A DNA stretch of 64,000 bases from Lacticaseibacillus kribbianus (GTDB taxonomy: Bacteria; Bacillota; Bacilli; Lactobacillales; Lactobacillaceae): assembly GCF_020180945.1 (NCBI RefSeq), contig NZ_JAIPUL010000001.1, positions 496,001 to 560,000 of the forward strand, in the 5' to 3' direction. Positions 26,281 through 35,663 of this stretch are shown piece after piece. How positions within the stretch are numbered: the first letter of the stretch is position 1; each line of letters opens with the position of its first letter. The position numbers and the translations under genes are program-made. The notes beneath the pieces are model-generated. The model did no database searches. It saw nothing but the letters and a program-made list of their open reading frames with translations, and had not been told where the DNA came from.

Positions 26281-26298
26281 TGTTATGCTGAGTTGGGG

Positions 26299-27030
26299 TT
26301 ACGCCTGGTGTGCGGCGTGGGTGCCGCTTTGCGGGTTGCTTTGGCCGTAGTAGGCGTCCTTGCCGTGCTTGCGGTAGTAGTGCTTGTCCAGCAGGTACTG
26401 CGGCACGTGGCTGTCTTTGTGGCTCAGCGTCAGCGCGTGGTAGTCGATCTCGGCGACGACCTCCAGCACCTTGGCGTTGTAGACCGCCTGGGCCGGCGTC
26501 GCCCCCCAGGCGAAGGGCCCGTGCTGGGCGACCAGCACCGCCGGCACCGCGGTGGGGTCGATGCCCTCATCCTGGAAGGTGGTGACGATTGCGTTGCCGG
26601 TTTCCGCCTCGTAGGCGCGCTCAATCTGCGCCTGGGTCAACGGTGCGGTGACCGGCACGTCGCCGTAGAAGGTGTCCGCCGCGGTGGTGTTCAGGGCCGG
26701 CACCGGCAGCTGGGCGCTGGCGAAGGCCACGGCCCACGGTGAGTGGGTGTGGACGATGCCGCCGATGTCGGGGAAGGCGTTGTACAGCACCGTGTGGGTC
26801 GGCGTGTCGCTCGAGGGGTTCAGCCTGCCCTCGACGACCTCGCCCTTGAGGTTGACCACCACCATGTCATCGGGCGTCAGCTTGTCGTAGGCGACGCCCG
26901 AGGGCTTGATCACGAACAGGCCGGCGGCGCGGTCGATGCCCGAGACGTTGCCCCAAGTGAAGGTGACCAGGTCGAGCTTTGGCAGCTGCATGTTCGCCTC
27001 GTAGACTTCTTGTTTCAGTTGTTCAAGCAT
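26299..27030 (-). CDS. araD: L-ribulose-5-phosphate 4-epimerase
   Basis: The protein has 243 residues of class II aldolase fold. Zinc ligands are in HTHSPWAVAFA (two His) and HGPFAWG. Substrate loop: TWGNVSGID with the Asn and Gly that bind phosphate. It converts L-ribulose 5-phosphate to D-xylulose 5-phosphate, the last step of arabinose entry. GGAGG lies 6 bases before ATG. Unlike the usual araBDA layout it is separated from araBA by the araR gene on the opposite strand. Confidence 0.95.
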   Translation of the reverse strand: MLEQLKQEVYEANMQLPKLDLVTFTWGNVSGIDRAAGLFVIKPSGVAYDKLTPDDMVVVNLKGEVVEGRLNPSSDTPTHTVLYNAFPDIGGIVHTHSPWAVAFASAQLPVPALNTTAADTFYGDVPVTAPLTQAQIERAYEAETGNAIVTTFQDEGIDPTAVPAVLVAQHGPFAWGATPAQAVYNAKVLEVVAEIDYHALTLSHKDSHVPQYLLDKHYYRKHGKDAYYGQSNPQSGTHAAHQA

Positions 27031-27071
27031 TGCAATTCCTCCGTATCATTTTTGCTAAGCGGTGCGCGGAC

Positions 27072-27114
27072 TTGAGCTTCGGCGCGCCAAGCGGTAGAAT
27101 TTATCCGCACCAAT
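27072..27114 (+). promoter_or_regulatory. araR promoter with candidate AraR operator
   Basis: TTGAGC (27072-27077), 17-base spacer, TAGAAT (27095-27100). Directly after the -10 box ATTTATCCGCACCAAT (27099-27114) matches the operator-like site before araA at 11 of 16 positions, which suggests autorepression. Confidence 0.5.
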
Positions 27115-27133
27115 CTAAGGGAGACGCGAGCTT

Positions 27134-28222
27134 ATGGAAAAAAAGTACCAGGCGGTCACGGCCGCCATCCGCGGTTGGATCGCGGACGGGCAGTACGGCG
27201 ACGACGCCCAGCTGCCGACCGAAAGCGCGCTGATGCAGCAGTTTGCCGTCAGCCGCCACACCATCCGCAAGGCGCTGGCCGAGCTTGAGGCCGCGGCTTG
27301 GGTTTACCGCGTGCAGGGGGCCGGCAGCTTCGTCACCCCTAAGGCCAAGCGGGGAGCCGGTCAGCCGGCGCAGGGCACCGTGGCGGTGATTGCGACCTAC
27401 CTGAACGATTATATTTTTCCCGCCATCATCGAGGGCGTGGAGCAAACACTGAGCGCCTCCGGGGTCGCGCTGATGCTGGCCAGCACCCGCAATGACCCGG
27501 CGCTTGAGGCCCAGACGCTCGCGCGTTTTCTTGCCAACCCGGTGTCCGGGCTGATCATCGAGCCCAGCCAGTCGGCCTTCGAGCTCGCCAACCGCGACGG
27601 CTACCGCAAGCTGCTTGAGGCCGGGGTGCCGATGCTCACGATCAACGCGCGCGCGGCGGATCTGCCGGTGCCGGCCCTGGTGATGGACGATGCCGCAGGC
27701 GGGCGGCTGGCGACCGAGTACGTCCTGGCGCGCCACCACCGCCGCCTGCTCGGGGTGTTCAAGACCGACGACCAGCAGGGCATCGACCGCATGAACGGCT
27801 TCGTGACCGCGCTGCAGCGTATGAGTGGGTCGACCGCCGCCAGCCTCGTCACGTACCGCACCGAGACGGCCCCGGCAACGCTTGAGGCGCAGCTGACGGC
27901 CGTCCTGGCCCGCCCCGACCGGCCGACCGCCGTTGTCTGCTACAACGATACGGTGGCGCTGCGCGTGGCGACCGTGGCGCAGGGGCTGGGGCTGACCGTG
28001 CCGGCCGACCTGTCGTTGATCGGTTTTGACAACGCGGGGCTGGCCACCGCCACCGGGGAGCAGCTGACCTCGATCGACCACCCCAAGGCGCAGATGGGGC
28101 AAGACGCCGCGGCGATGATGCTTTCGATGCTTGCGGCCGCACCCAAGGCCGCGCTGCCCCAGTCGCGCGTGTACGCCCCGGTGGTGGTGCCGGGCGACAC
28201 GGTGCGCGACTTGGCCGAATAA
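27134..28222 (+). CDS. araR: Arabinose operon repressor AraR
   Basis: The protein has 362 residues: an N-terminal GntR winged helix (LPTESALMQQFAVSRHTIRKAL, residues about 35-56) and a LacI-type effector domain with VPADLSLIGFDN near the C-terminus. AraR represses arabinose genes and is released by L-arabinose. It is divergent from araD and convergent with araB. The gene position amid ara genes makes the assignment firm; specificity for arabinose rather than an arabinoside is inferred. Confidence 0.9.
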   Translation: MEKKYQAVTAAIRGWIADGQYGDDAQLPTESALMQQFAVSRHTIRKALAELEAAAWVYRVQGAGSFVTPKAKRGAGQPAQGTVAVIATYLNDYIFPAIIEGVEQTLSASGVALMLASTRNDPALEAQTLARFLANPVSGLIIEPSQSAFELANRDGYRKLLEAGVPMLTINARAADLPVPALVMDDAAGGRLATEYVLARHHRRLLGVFKTDDQQGIDRMNGFVTALQRMSGSTAASLVTYRTETAPATLEAQLTAVLARPDRPTAVVCYNDTVALRVATVAQGLGLTVPADLSLIGFDNAGLATATGEQLTSIDHPKAQMGQDAAAMMLSMLAAAPKAALPQSRVYAPVVVPGDTVRDLAE

Positions 28223-28235
28223 CACGACAACCCAC

Positions 28236-28263
28236 AGGCACGCCGAACGCGGCGTGCCTTTTT
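28236..28263. terminator. Terminator between convergent araR and araB
   Basis: Stem AGGCACGCC/GGCGTGCCT (28236-28244 with 28251-28259) and a TTTTT tail on the plus strand. About 97 bases of unremarkable GC-rich DNA separate it from the araB stop. Confidence 0.88.
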
Positions 28264-28360
28264 GTGTGCCGCGACAATCCCGCCGGGGCAGGCCGGTCCG
28301 GCGATGGCTCGCGCCCGTGGGAGCTGACGAATCCGGCGGGTGGTTGGCTGCCGCCTGCGG

Positions 28361-29971
28361 TCAGGACCAAGCGGCGTGCAGCGGCAGGTCAGCCCCTGCC
28401 AGGCGAATCGCGGGCAGGCCGCGCTGGTACTGGGCGATGTAGCGGTCAAAGCCCGCGGTGCCCGCGGCGGTCGGCGCAAGGGTCGTGCCGCTGGCGCCGG
28501 CAAAAATCACCCGGTCCAGGTAGTCACCAAGGTTGTCAAACCCGTGCGAATCCAGCGCGAAGGCCGCCAGCACCGCAGCGCCCCACGGTCCGCCCTCGCC
28601 GGCGTTTTGCATCACCGTGATCGGCGTGGCCAGGGCGTCGGCCAGCACCTGCTGTGCAATCTTCGGGGTGCGAAACAGCCCGCCCTGGGCCACCAGCCGC
28701 GTCGCGCGGATGCCCTCCGCCTGCACCAGCCGGTCGCTGCCGATCTTGAGCGGGGCGAAGGCGGCGAACAGCTGGCTTTGGATGAAGTTGGCCAGGGTGA
28801 AGTGCGCGTCCGGGGTTCGCACCGCCGACGGCCGCCCGGCGGCGACTGCGGTGATGTTTTCCCCCGACAGGTTGGCGTAGTTCACCAGCCCCCCGGCGTC
28901 CGCATCGGCCGCGGCGGTGAGTGAAAGCAGCCTGCCGTACAGCGCATCGGCGGCCTGGGGCGCACCGAGCGCCTCCGCCAGCTCGCCGAACAGGCCGAAC
29001 CAGGCGTTGAGGTCGCTGGTGCAGTTGTTGGCGTGCACCATCGCGACCGGCGCGCCGGCCGGGGTGGTCACGCAGTCGATGTCCGGCTGCACGGTGTGAA
29101 GCGGCCGGTTCAGCACGATCATGGAAAAGGCCGAGGTGCCGACCGACACGTTGCCGGTGCCCGGCCGCACGCTGTTGGTGGCGACCATGCCGGTGCCGGC
29201 GTCGCCCTCCGGCGGGGCCATCAGCGCACCGGAGCGCAGGGTGCCGGTGGGGTCCAGCAGTTGGGCGCCGTGGTCCGTCAGTCGCCCGGCCGCGCTGCCG
29301 GCCGGCAGGGGCGTTGGCAGCAGCGCGCGCAGGCTCACCGGGTAGCCGGCCGCGGCCGCCAGCGCGTCGAACTGGGCCAGGCGCGCGGGGTCGTAGGCGC
29401 GGCCAGCGGCGTCAAGCGGGAACATGCCGGAGGCGTCGCCTGCGCCCAGCACCTTTTTTCCGCTGAGCTGCCAGTGGATGTAGCCGGCCAGCGTCGTCAG
29501 GAAGGCGAGGCGCGGCAGGTGCGCCTCGTCGTCGAGCATCGCCTGGTAGAGGTGGGCGACGCTGAAGCGCTGCGGCACGTTGAACGAAAGGGCATCGCTG
29601 AGCGCCGCGGCGGATTGGGCCGTGGTGTTGTTGCGCCAAGTGCGAAACGGCACCAGCTGCGTGCCGTCGGCGGCGAAGGCCAGGTAGCCGTGCATCATCG
29701 CGGACACACCGATCGCATCAAGCGTGGTCAGCGGGTGTCCGGTGGCCGCCTGCACCTGCGTCGCCACCTGGGCGATGCAGTCCTGAATGCCGCGCCAGGC
29801 GTCCTGCAGGTCGTAGGTCCAGTAGCCGGCTTCCAGCCGGTTCTCCCAGGCGTGGCTGCCGGTGGCCAGTGTCTGCGCCTGGCCATCGATCAAGACGGCC
29901 TTGATGCGCGTGGAGCCCAGCTCGATGCCCAGGCTGAGGCGCTCGGAGGGATGGCGGGTCATGGCGCTCAC
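28361..29971 (-). CDS. araB: L-ribulokinase
   Basis: The protein has 536 residues of FGGY kinase fold. The N-terminal phosphate-binding segment is [17 protein letters not shown], and later come [17 protein letters not shown] and [12 protein letters not shown]-type ATP motifs near the C-terminus. It phosphorylates L-ribulose. The GTG start overlaps the araA stop in GTGA (29968-29971), which indicates translational coupling; an ATG three codons further on is an alternative. The length is typical of the lactobacillar enzyme. Confidence 0.93.
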   Translation of the reverse strand: MSAMTRHPSERLSLGIELGSTRIKAVLIDGQAQTLATGSHAWENRLEAGYWTYDLQDAWRGIQDCIAQVATQVQAATGHPLTTLDAIGVSAMMHGYLAFAADGTQLVPFRTWRNNTTAQSAAALSDALSFNVPQRFSVAHLYQAMLDDEAHLPRLAFLTTLAGYIHWQLSGKKVLGAGDASGMFPLDAAGRAYDPARLAQFDALAAAAGYPVSLRALLPTPLPAGSAAGRLTDHGAQLLDPTGTLRSGALMAPPEGDAGTGMVATNSVRPGTGNVSVGTSAFSMIVLNRPLHTVQPDIDCVTTPAGAPVAMVHANNCTSDLNAWFGLFGELAEALGAPQAADALYGRLLSLTAAADADAGGLVNYANLSGENITAVAAGRPSAVRTPDAHFTLANFIQSQLFAAFAPLKIGSDRLVQAEGIRATRLVAQGGLFRTPKIAQQVLADALATPITVMQNAGEGGPWGAAVLAAFALDSHGFDNLGDYLDRVIFAGASGTTLAPTAAGTAGFDRYIAQYQRGLPAIRLAGADLPLHAAWS

Positions 29972-31401
29972 CGGCTTTCGTCCAGGTTGACGAAGGTGAG
30001 CTTGAACATGGTGGCGAGGTCTGCCAGCTGCGCCATGGTCAGCGTGGTGCTGAAGACGGTGTGGTGACCGCCGCCGTTTTGAATCCAGGCGGTGGCGCCC
30101 CGCTTCAGGCCGACCTTGGGCGTCCAGAGCTGGCGCGCAACCGGCAGGTGTGGGGCCGGGGCCTCGGCCGCCTTGGCGTCGACGCTGTAGCCGATCAGGC
30201 GGTATTCGTCGCCGAAGTCCGAAACGGTGACGTCGATCGCGTCGCCGACCTGGCCGTCAAAGACCAGCCGTGCCGGGTCCTTGCGGTCGCCGATGCCCAG
30301 CGGGTGAACCTCGACGCGCGGCTTGGTGGTCGCAAGCGTCGGGTCGACCTCCAGCATGTGGGAGCCGAGGATCACCTCGTGGCCCTGGCGCAGGTCCAGC
30401 GTGTAGTCTTCCATGAAGCCGGTCGCCCGGTTACCGCTGGCGATCTTGAGTAGGCGGTCCAGCGCCGCGGTCTTCCAGTCGCCCTCGCCGGCGAAGCCGT
30501 AGCCCTCGCGGTTCAGGAGCTGGACGGCCAGGCCCGGCAGCTGCTCAATGCCCCAGAGGTCCTCGAAGTTGGTGGTGAAGGCCGAGTAGCCGCCGCGCTC
30601 AAAGAAGCGCTGCATCGCGATTTTTTCCTTGAGCTGGTAGCGGACCTGCTGTTCGTAAAACGCGGGGTCGTTGGCGCCGACGACCAGGTCGTAGCGGGCC
30701 TTAAGGTCGGCGTACTCGGCGTCGATGTCGGCCTCACTGACGCGGGTCATCTCGTCCACTAGGTCGCCGATGCCGTAGTAATCGACGGTCCAGCCCAGCT
30801 GAATCTGGGCCTCAATCTTGTCACCCTCGGTCACGGCGACGTTGCGCATGTTGTCGCCAAAGCGCGCGACCTTGATGTTGAAGCTTTCGTTGTAGGCGAC
30901 GGCGACGTCCATCCAGTCGGCGATTTCCTTTTGCACTGCCGCGTCACCCCAGAAGCCGTAGACGACCTTGTTGTGCTTGCGCAGCCGGGCGTTGATGAAG
31001 CCGTACTCGCGGTCGCCGTGGGCGCTTTGGTTGAGGTTCATGTAGTCCATGTCGATGGTGGCCCACGGAATGTCCTGGCGGAACTGGGTGGCCAGGTGCA
31101 GCAGCGGCTTTTGCAGCAGCTTGGTGCCGCGAATCCAGTTCTTAGCGGGTGAGAAGGTGTGCATCCAGGTGATGACGCCGGCGCAGGTGTCGTCGAAGTT
31201 GGCCTCCTTCATGCCGCGGGTGATGGTGGCCGCATCGATGGCGACCTCCTTGAGGACGACGGGGTAGGGCAGGGTCTTGGCCGCGTTCAGCGCGTCGACG
31301 ATGTGTTCAGCATCGGCGCGCACCTGACGCAGGTCGTCCTCGCCATATAAAGCTTGGGAGCCGACGATGAACCAGAATTGATAGGAATGGGTTGTGAGCA
31401 T
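29968..31401 (-). CDS. araA: L-arabinose isomerase
   Basis: The protein has 477 residues, the standard length. The N-terminus is [16 protein letters not shown]. Catalytic-site segments are visible as [22 protein letters not shown] and the metal-binding MLEVDPTLA region, and the C-terminus has [10 protein letters not shown]. It converts L-arabinose to L-ribulose with Mn(II). AGGAG lies before ATG. It is first in the araAB operon, whose promoter contains an AraR-type operator. Confidence 0.95.
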   Translation of the reverse strand: MLTTHSYQFWFIVGSQALYGEDDLRQVRADAEHIVDALNAAKTLPYPVVLKEVAIDAATITRGMKEANFDDTCAGVITWMHTFSPAKNWIRGTKLLQKPLLHLATQFRQDIPWATIDMDYMNLNQSAHGDREYGFINARLRKHNKVVYGFWGDAAVQKEIADWMDVAVAYNESFNIKVARFGDNMRNVAVTEGDKIEAQIQLGWTVDYYGIGDLVDEMTRVSEADIDAEYADLKARYDLVVGANDPAFYEQQVRYQLKEKIAMQRFFERGGYSAFTTNFEDLWGIEQLPGLAVQLLNREGYGFAGEGDWKTAALDRLLKIASGNRATGFMEDYTLDLRQGHEVILGSHMLEVDPTLATTKPRVEVHPLGIGDRKDPARLVFDGQVGDAIDVTVSDFGDEYRLIGYSVDAKAAEAPAPHLPVARQLWTPKVGLKRGATAWIQNGGGHHTVFSTTLTMAQLADLATMFKLTFVNLDESR

Positions 31402-31457
31402 GAGTTGTTCTCCTTGCTGGTCGCGAGGACCGGGTAATTGGTAGGGCTTTCGTCACG

Positions 31458-31486
31458 ATACTAGAATATTTGTCCGGATAATTCAA
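31458..31486 (-). promoter_or_regulatory. araA promoter with AraR-type operator in the spacer
   Basis: On the minus strand TTGAAT (31481-31486) and TAGTAT (31458-31463) are 17 bases apart. The 16-base spacer-filling sequence ATTTGTCCGGATAATT (31468-31483) is palindromic at 12 of 16 positions. It resembles the Bacillus AraR operator ATTTGTACGTACAAAT. A second half-site (TTGTCCGATT on the minus strand) lies near 31497-31512. Confidence 0.7.
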
Positions 31487-31732
31487 TTGCGACCGACGAA
31501 AATCGGACAACTAATCGGGCGACGGTGACCGGACGTCTCGGACGGCCGCGGAGATTTCCCGCGGTATCGGCCAAAAATCGGCTTTTGTTGGCGCAAGTGA
31601 CTTGTCATTATCGGCGCAACCGACTAGAATTTGTACGTAAACTAGCCGCGCCGACGTCGCGTCGCCGCGGTCCAATCTCACAATGTGACCGCTGCCATCG
31701 GGCGGCGGCATGCGGAAAGGGAACAACTCAAC

Positions 31733-32935
31733 ATGGCAGACTTTCAACAATGGGCGCCGCGCGCGCCGATGGGGTGGAACAGCTGGGATTGCTTCGGTGC
31801 CTCCGTGACCGAGGCCGAGGTGCGCGCCAACGCCGACTACATGGCCGCCCACCTGCGCCAGTTCGGCTACACCTACGTGGTCGTGGACATCCAGTGGTCG
31901 CAGCCGAACCCGGACGGCTGGGCCTACCGCCCGTTCACCGACCTTTTGATGGACGACCAGTGCCGGCTGATCCCGGCGCCGAACCGTTTTCCCTCGGCAA
32001 AAGGCGACGGCGGCTTCACGGCGCTTGCGGATTACGTGCACGGGCTGGGGCTGAAGTTCGGCATCCACATGATGCGCGGCATTCCGCGCCAGGCGGTGCA
32101 CCGCGACCTGACCTTCGGGGACGGGATCCGGGCGCGCGACGTGGCGGCCAACAACATCTGCCGCTGGAACCCCGACATGTACGGGCTTGACATGGCAAAG
32201 CCCGGCGCCCAGGCCTACTACGACAGCGTGGCGGCACTGTACGCCAGCTGGGGCGTGGACTTCATCAAGTGCGACGACATCGCCGACTCCACGCTGTACG
32301 GGATGATGAAGTCGGAGATCGTCGCGCTACGCCGGGCGATTGACAAAACGGGCCGTGAGATGGTGCTCAGCCTATCGCCGGGCCCGGCCGACATCAACGA
32401 GGGCGCCTTTTTGCAGCAAAACGCCAACATGTGGCGGCTGACCGACGACTTCTGGGACACCTGGCCGCAGCTTGAGGGGATGTTCCCGGTGGCCGCCAAG
32501 TGGGCGCCGTTCGTGCGGCAGGGCAGCTGGCCGGATCCGGACATGCTGCCGCTCGGGGCGATTCTTCAGCGCCAGGGCGGGCCGCGCTCGCGCTTCACGA
32601 CCGCCGAGGCCCAGACGATGCTGACGCTGTGGTCGCTGTTGCAGGCGCCGATGTTTCTCGGCGGCGACCTGACGGCCAGTGGCCCCGAGGAGGCGCTTTA
32701 CACCAACCCGAAGCTGATGGCGATGCGCGAGGACCTGATTGAGGCCTGGCAGGTTGACGCGGACGAGAAGCGGGTGATCTGGCACGGCCGCGGTGCAAAG
32801 AACGATTACGTCGCGGTGTTCAACCTGACCGAGCAACCTGTGCCGCTGCCAAAGCGGGCGGCGACCGCCGAGCCACTGTGGACGGCAGACGCCATCGCGC
32901 CGCACGGGGTTGCCGCCTGGGCGACGGCGCGGTAG
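31733..32935 (+). CDS. GH27-family glycosidase (alpha-galactosidase or beta-L-arabinopyranosidase)
   Basis: The protein has 400 residues and no signal peptide. The start of the barrel is PMGWNSWDCFG. The expected nucleophile Asp181 is in DFIKCDDIAD. The usual IDDCW motif is replaced by VVVDIQW (Asp52-Ile53), so one of the two Asp residues that contact galactose hydroxyls in alpha-galactosidases is missing. GH27 also contains beta-L-arabinopyranosidases. Being divergent from araAB suggests release of arabinose, though this is an inference. ATG 31733 is chosen for AAAGGGA upstream; an in-frame start at 31685 has no ribosome site. The gap 31402-31732 holds the divergent promoters. Confidence 0.82.
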   Translation: MADFQQWAPRAPMGWNSWDCFGASVTEAEVRANADYMAAHLRQFGYTYVVVDIQWSQPNPDGWAYRPFTDLLMDDQCRLIPAPNRFPSAKGDGGFTALADYVHGLGLKFGIHMMRGIPRQAVHRDLTFGDGIRARDVAANNICRWNPDMYGLDMAKPGAQAYYDSVAALYASWGVDFIKCDDIADSTLYGMMKSEIVALRRAIDKTGREMVLSLSPGPADINEGAFLQQNANMWRLTDDFWDTWPQLEGMFPVAAKWAPFVRQGSWPDPDMLPLGAILQRQGGPRSRFTTAEAQTMLTLWSLLQAPMFLGGDLTASGPEEALYTNPKLMAMREDLIEAWQVDADEKRVIWHGRGAKNDYVAVFNLTEQPVPLPKRAATAEPLWTADAIAPHGVAAWATAR

Positions 32936-32990
32936 CCAGCGCCACCCTGCGCTAGCCGGTGCCCTGAGACCGCGCTTCTCCGCCTTGGAT

Positions 32991-33238
32991 ATCGTCGGGC
33001 TGCGCGGGGCAACGCGGGCGCGGCTTGCTACGCCGGGATGCTCGGGCCAAAGTGCGGCCCAATCCCCCCGGCTAGGCAACCCGTCCCGCTAAGTGCGCCC
33101 CGCTCCGCCCTGGTCATCGTCGGGCTGCGCGGGGCAACGCGGGCGCGGCTTGCTACGCCGGGGTGCTCGAGCCAAAGTGCGGCTCAATCATCCCGGCTAG
33201 GCAACCCGTCCCGCTAAGTGCGCCTCGCTCCGCCTTGG
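32991..33238 (+). repeat. Structured intergenic repeat, locus C (two tandem copies)
   Basis: Two copies follow with a period of exactly 125 bases (GGCTAGGCAACCCG recurs at 33070 and 33195). The core is CTCGGGCCAAAGTGCGGCCC in copy 1 and CTCGAGCCAAAGTGCGGCTC in copy 2: a G to A change on one arm is matched by C to T on the other, so the helix is preserved. An outer helix GCCGGG/CCCGGC and a TTGC/GCAA helix enclose it. A decayed partial copy may precede it at 32945-32990. Confidence 0.85.
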
Positions 33239-33247
33239 AATACAAAT

Positions 33248-33284
33248 AGCGCCAACTTCCAGAATCTTGGAAGTTGGCGCTTTT
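33248..33284. terminator. Terminator hairpin between GH27 and phnE
   Basis: A 14-bp stem AGCGCCAACTTCCA/TGGAAGTTGGCGCT with TTTT on the plus strand and a T-rich stretch on the minus strand. It can serve the phn operon, which ends at 33307. Confidence 0.85.
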
Positions 33285-33306
33285 CTGTTGTCTTGGAAGA
33301 CTTAAG

Positions 33307-34110
33307 TCAGACCAGGCGCTTGCGCAGCGCACCGGACAGCCAGTCGACGGCCGTGACCATGATGATGATGCCGATCAGGATGATGCCGACCCGCGGCCAG
33401 GAACGCGTCTGAATCGCGAAGATCAGAGGCGTCCCGACCCCGCCGGCACCGACCATGCCCAGGATCGAGGCAGAACGGATCGCGAGCTCGAAGCGGTACA
33501 GGGTGTTGGAGACGAATTCGGGGAGCAGCTGCGGCAGGGAAGCCAGGATGGTGACGTCCAGCCGGGTGCCGCCGGCCGCGGTGACGGACTCGCCGGCGCC
33601 GTTGTCCATGTTTTCGATCGCCTCGGAGAACAGCTTGGCGAGCATGCCGACACTGTGGAAGCCGACCGCCAGGACACCGGCGAAGGAGCCGGGGCCGACC
33701 GCCTTGATGAACATCAGGGCCATGACGATTTCTGGGAACGTGCGGATCGCGGTGAGCACGAACTTACCGGAGCGCGAGGTGAGCCAGAACTTGTTTTTGG
33801 TGTGCGCCGCCCAGAAGGCGAAGGGCAGGCTGATGATCGCACTGATGAAGGTCCCGAGGAACGCGATGCCCAGGGTTTGGAGCAGGGCGTTGGTCAGGTC
33901 CTCGCCGTCGCCGGTCCAGACGTAGCTCCAGTCGGGGTGAATCAGGCCGTCGAGCATGGACTTGGCCACCATCACCGCGTTTTGCTTGAGCTCGAAGCTC
34001 GGCATGCCGGTGAAGGACCAGACAATCAGGACGATGACGGCCGCCCAGCCGAGCCAAAACGGCCAGCGGTGCTGCGCCGGCTGTGCCGGCAGTTTTTTCA
34101 TTTCGGTCAT
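33307..34110 (-). CDS. phnE: Phosphonate-type ABC transporter permease (second PhnE)
   Basis: The protein has 267 residues with about six membrane helices. The ATPase-contact loop has AGGTRLDVTILASLPQLLPE near residues 178-197 and the family ending VDWLSGALRKRL. PhnE proteins form the channel for phosphonates, phosphite or phosphate esters. The start overlaps the stop of the first phnE by 4 bases (ATGA). The two unequal permeases probably form a heterodimer. No C-P lyase or phosphonatase gene is seen in the window. Confidence 0.9.
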   Translation of the reverse strand: MTEMKKLPAQPAQHRWPFWLGWAAVIVLIVWSFTGMPSFELKQNAVMVAKSMLDGLIHPDWSYVWTGDGEDLTNALLQTLGIAFLGTFISAIISLPFAFWAAHTKNKFWLTSRSGKFVLTAIRTFPEIVMALMFIKAVGPGSFAGVLAVGFHSVGMLAKLFSEAIENMDNGAGESVTAAGGTRLDVTILASLPQLLPEFVSNTLYRFELAIRSASILGMVGAGGVGTPLIFAIQTRSWPRVGIILIGIIIMVTAVDWLSGALRKRLV

Positions 34111-34880
34111 AGCAAGGCCTCCCGCATTTTACCACTGGTGTAATCGATCAACAGCACGACGATGAAGATGACCAGCACCATCAGGCCGACGCGGTCGTAG
34201 CGGAACATCGACAGGGCCTGCTGCAGGTAAACCCCGATACCACCGGCACCCAGGTACCCAAGCACGGTACTGGCGCGGACGTTGATCTCAAAGGCGTACA
34301 GCACGTAGGAGACGAAGTAGTTGGCAATCTGTGGGAGCACCGCGAAGCGGATGATCTCGAGGCGCCCGGCACCGGCCGCGCGCACGGCCTCAAGTGGGCC
34401 GGGGTCGATGGTCTCGACGGCCTCGTAGAACAGCTTGCCGACCATGCCGAAGGTGAAAATCGCCAGGGTGATGACACCGGCAACCGGGCCGATACCGACA
34501 ACGGCAACGAACAGGGCGGCGAGCATCAGGTCAGGAATCGTGCGGACGATGTTCAGGATGAAGCGGAAGACGCCGACCACGACCTTGTTGGTGACGATGT
34601 TGCGGGCCACCAGCAAAGCGTATGGGAAGGCGAGCACGGAGCCGATCAGGGTCCCGATGACGGCCATCTTGATGGTTTCAATCATCGGCTGGAAGACGTA
34701 GGTGGTGTAGGACCAGTCGGGCTGGCACATCTCGACGAAAATCTTGGTGAACTCGCCGAAGTTCTCGAAGAACTTGCCCATGTGCGCGTCGGTGATGAAG
34801 GCCGACCAGATCAGCCCGAGCACCATGATGATGGTCAAGACCCACTTTTGCCAAGGAAAAGCACGCTTTGGTAAGGTCAT
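34107..34880 (-). CDS. phnE: Phosphonate-type ABC transporter permease (first PhnE)
   Basis: The protein has 257 residues with a longer N-terminal region before the membrane helices. The EAA-type loop is ETIDPGPLEAVRAAGAGRLE near residues 150-169. The ending LLIDYTSGKMREAL is typical of PhnE. It begins one base after the phnC stop, so translation is coupled. It partners the second PhnE encoded next. Confidence 0.9.
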   Translation of the reverse strand: MTLPKRAFPWQKWVLTIIMVLGLIWSAFITDAHMGKFFENFGEFTKIFVEMCQPDWSYTTYVFQPMIETIKMAVIGTLIGSVLAFPYALLVARNIVTNKVVVGVFRFILNIVRTIPDLMLAALFVAVVGIGPVAGVITLAIFTFGMVGKLFYEAVETIDPGPLEAVRAAGAGRLEIIRFAVLPQIANYFVSYVLYAFEINVRASTVLGYLGAGGIGVYLQQALSMFRYDRVGLMVLVIFIVVLLIDYTSGKMREALL

Positions 34881-34881
34881 C

Positions 34882-35646
34882 TTAACCCTCCTCTTCGCCG
34901 CTGTAGATCTGCGCCATCGTCGCGTCGTCGGCTTCTGAGACCGGCCCGTCGAAGACCTTCTCGCCGGCGCGGATGCCGATGATGCGGGTCCCGTACTCCT
35001 GGGCCAGCTCGACGTTGTGGAGGTTGATCAGAACCGTGATGCCCATCTCCTGGTTGATGCGGCGCAGGTCGTCCATGACGCGCTTGGTGGTCTGCGGGTC
35101 GAGGCTGGCGATCGGCTCATCGGCCAGAATGATCTTCGGCGCCTGAGTCAGTGCGCGCGCGATGGAGACACGCTGCTGCTGACCGCCGGAGAGCTGATCG
35201 GCGCGGGTGTAGACCTTGTCCTCAAGCTCGACGGTCTGCAGGGCCTCGTAGGCACGCTGCTTGTCCTCCGGGCTGAACAGGCCGAACATCATCTTCCAGG
35301 TCGGGTAGTAACCGACGCGCCCGGTCAGGACGTTTTTCAGCACCGTGGCGCGACGCACCAGGTTGAAGTTCTGGAAAATCATCCCGATGTTGCGACGGAT
35401 GTGCAGCAGCTGCTTGCCGCGGGCCTTGGTGATCGACTCTCCATCGATGCGGATATCCCCGTTGGAAATATCGTGCAGGCGGTTCACGGCGCGCATGAGG
35501 GTACTCTTACCGGCACCACTCAGGCCCACAACGACAACGAATTCGCCAGGCATGATCGTCAAGTTAATGTCTTTGAGGCCGAGGACCCCATTGTCATAGA
35601 TCTTGTTGACATGGTCGAATTCAATGACGGGCTTTGGTTCTGACAT
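34882..35646 (-). CDS. phnC: Phosphonate-type ABC transporter ATPase
   Basis: The protein has 254 residues. Walker [10 protein letters not shown]; signature: [15 protein letters not shown]; Walker [14 protein letters not shown]-loop His in NLHNVELA. It energises uptake through the two PhnE permeases. ATG 35646 is preferred because AGGAGG precedes it; the longer in-frame form extends into the hairpin region. A 155-base gap with four hairpins separates it from phnD. Confidence 0.93.
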   Translation of the reverse strand: MSEPKPVIEFDHVNKIYDNGVLGLKDINLTIMPGEFVVVVGLSGAGKSTLMRAVNRLHDISNGDIRIDGESITKARGKQLLHIRRNIGMIFQNFNLVRRATVLKNVLTGRVGYYPTWKMMFGLFSPEDKQRAYEALQTVELEDKVYTRADQLSGGQQQRVSIARALTQAPKIILADEPIASLDPQTTKRVMDDLRRINQEMGITVLINLHNVELAQEYGTRIIGIRAGEKVFDGPVSEADDATMAQIYSGEEEG

Positions 35647-35663
35647 GTGTTTTCCTCCTGAAA

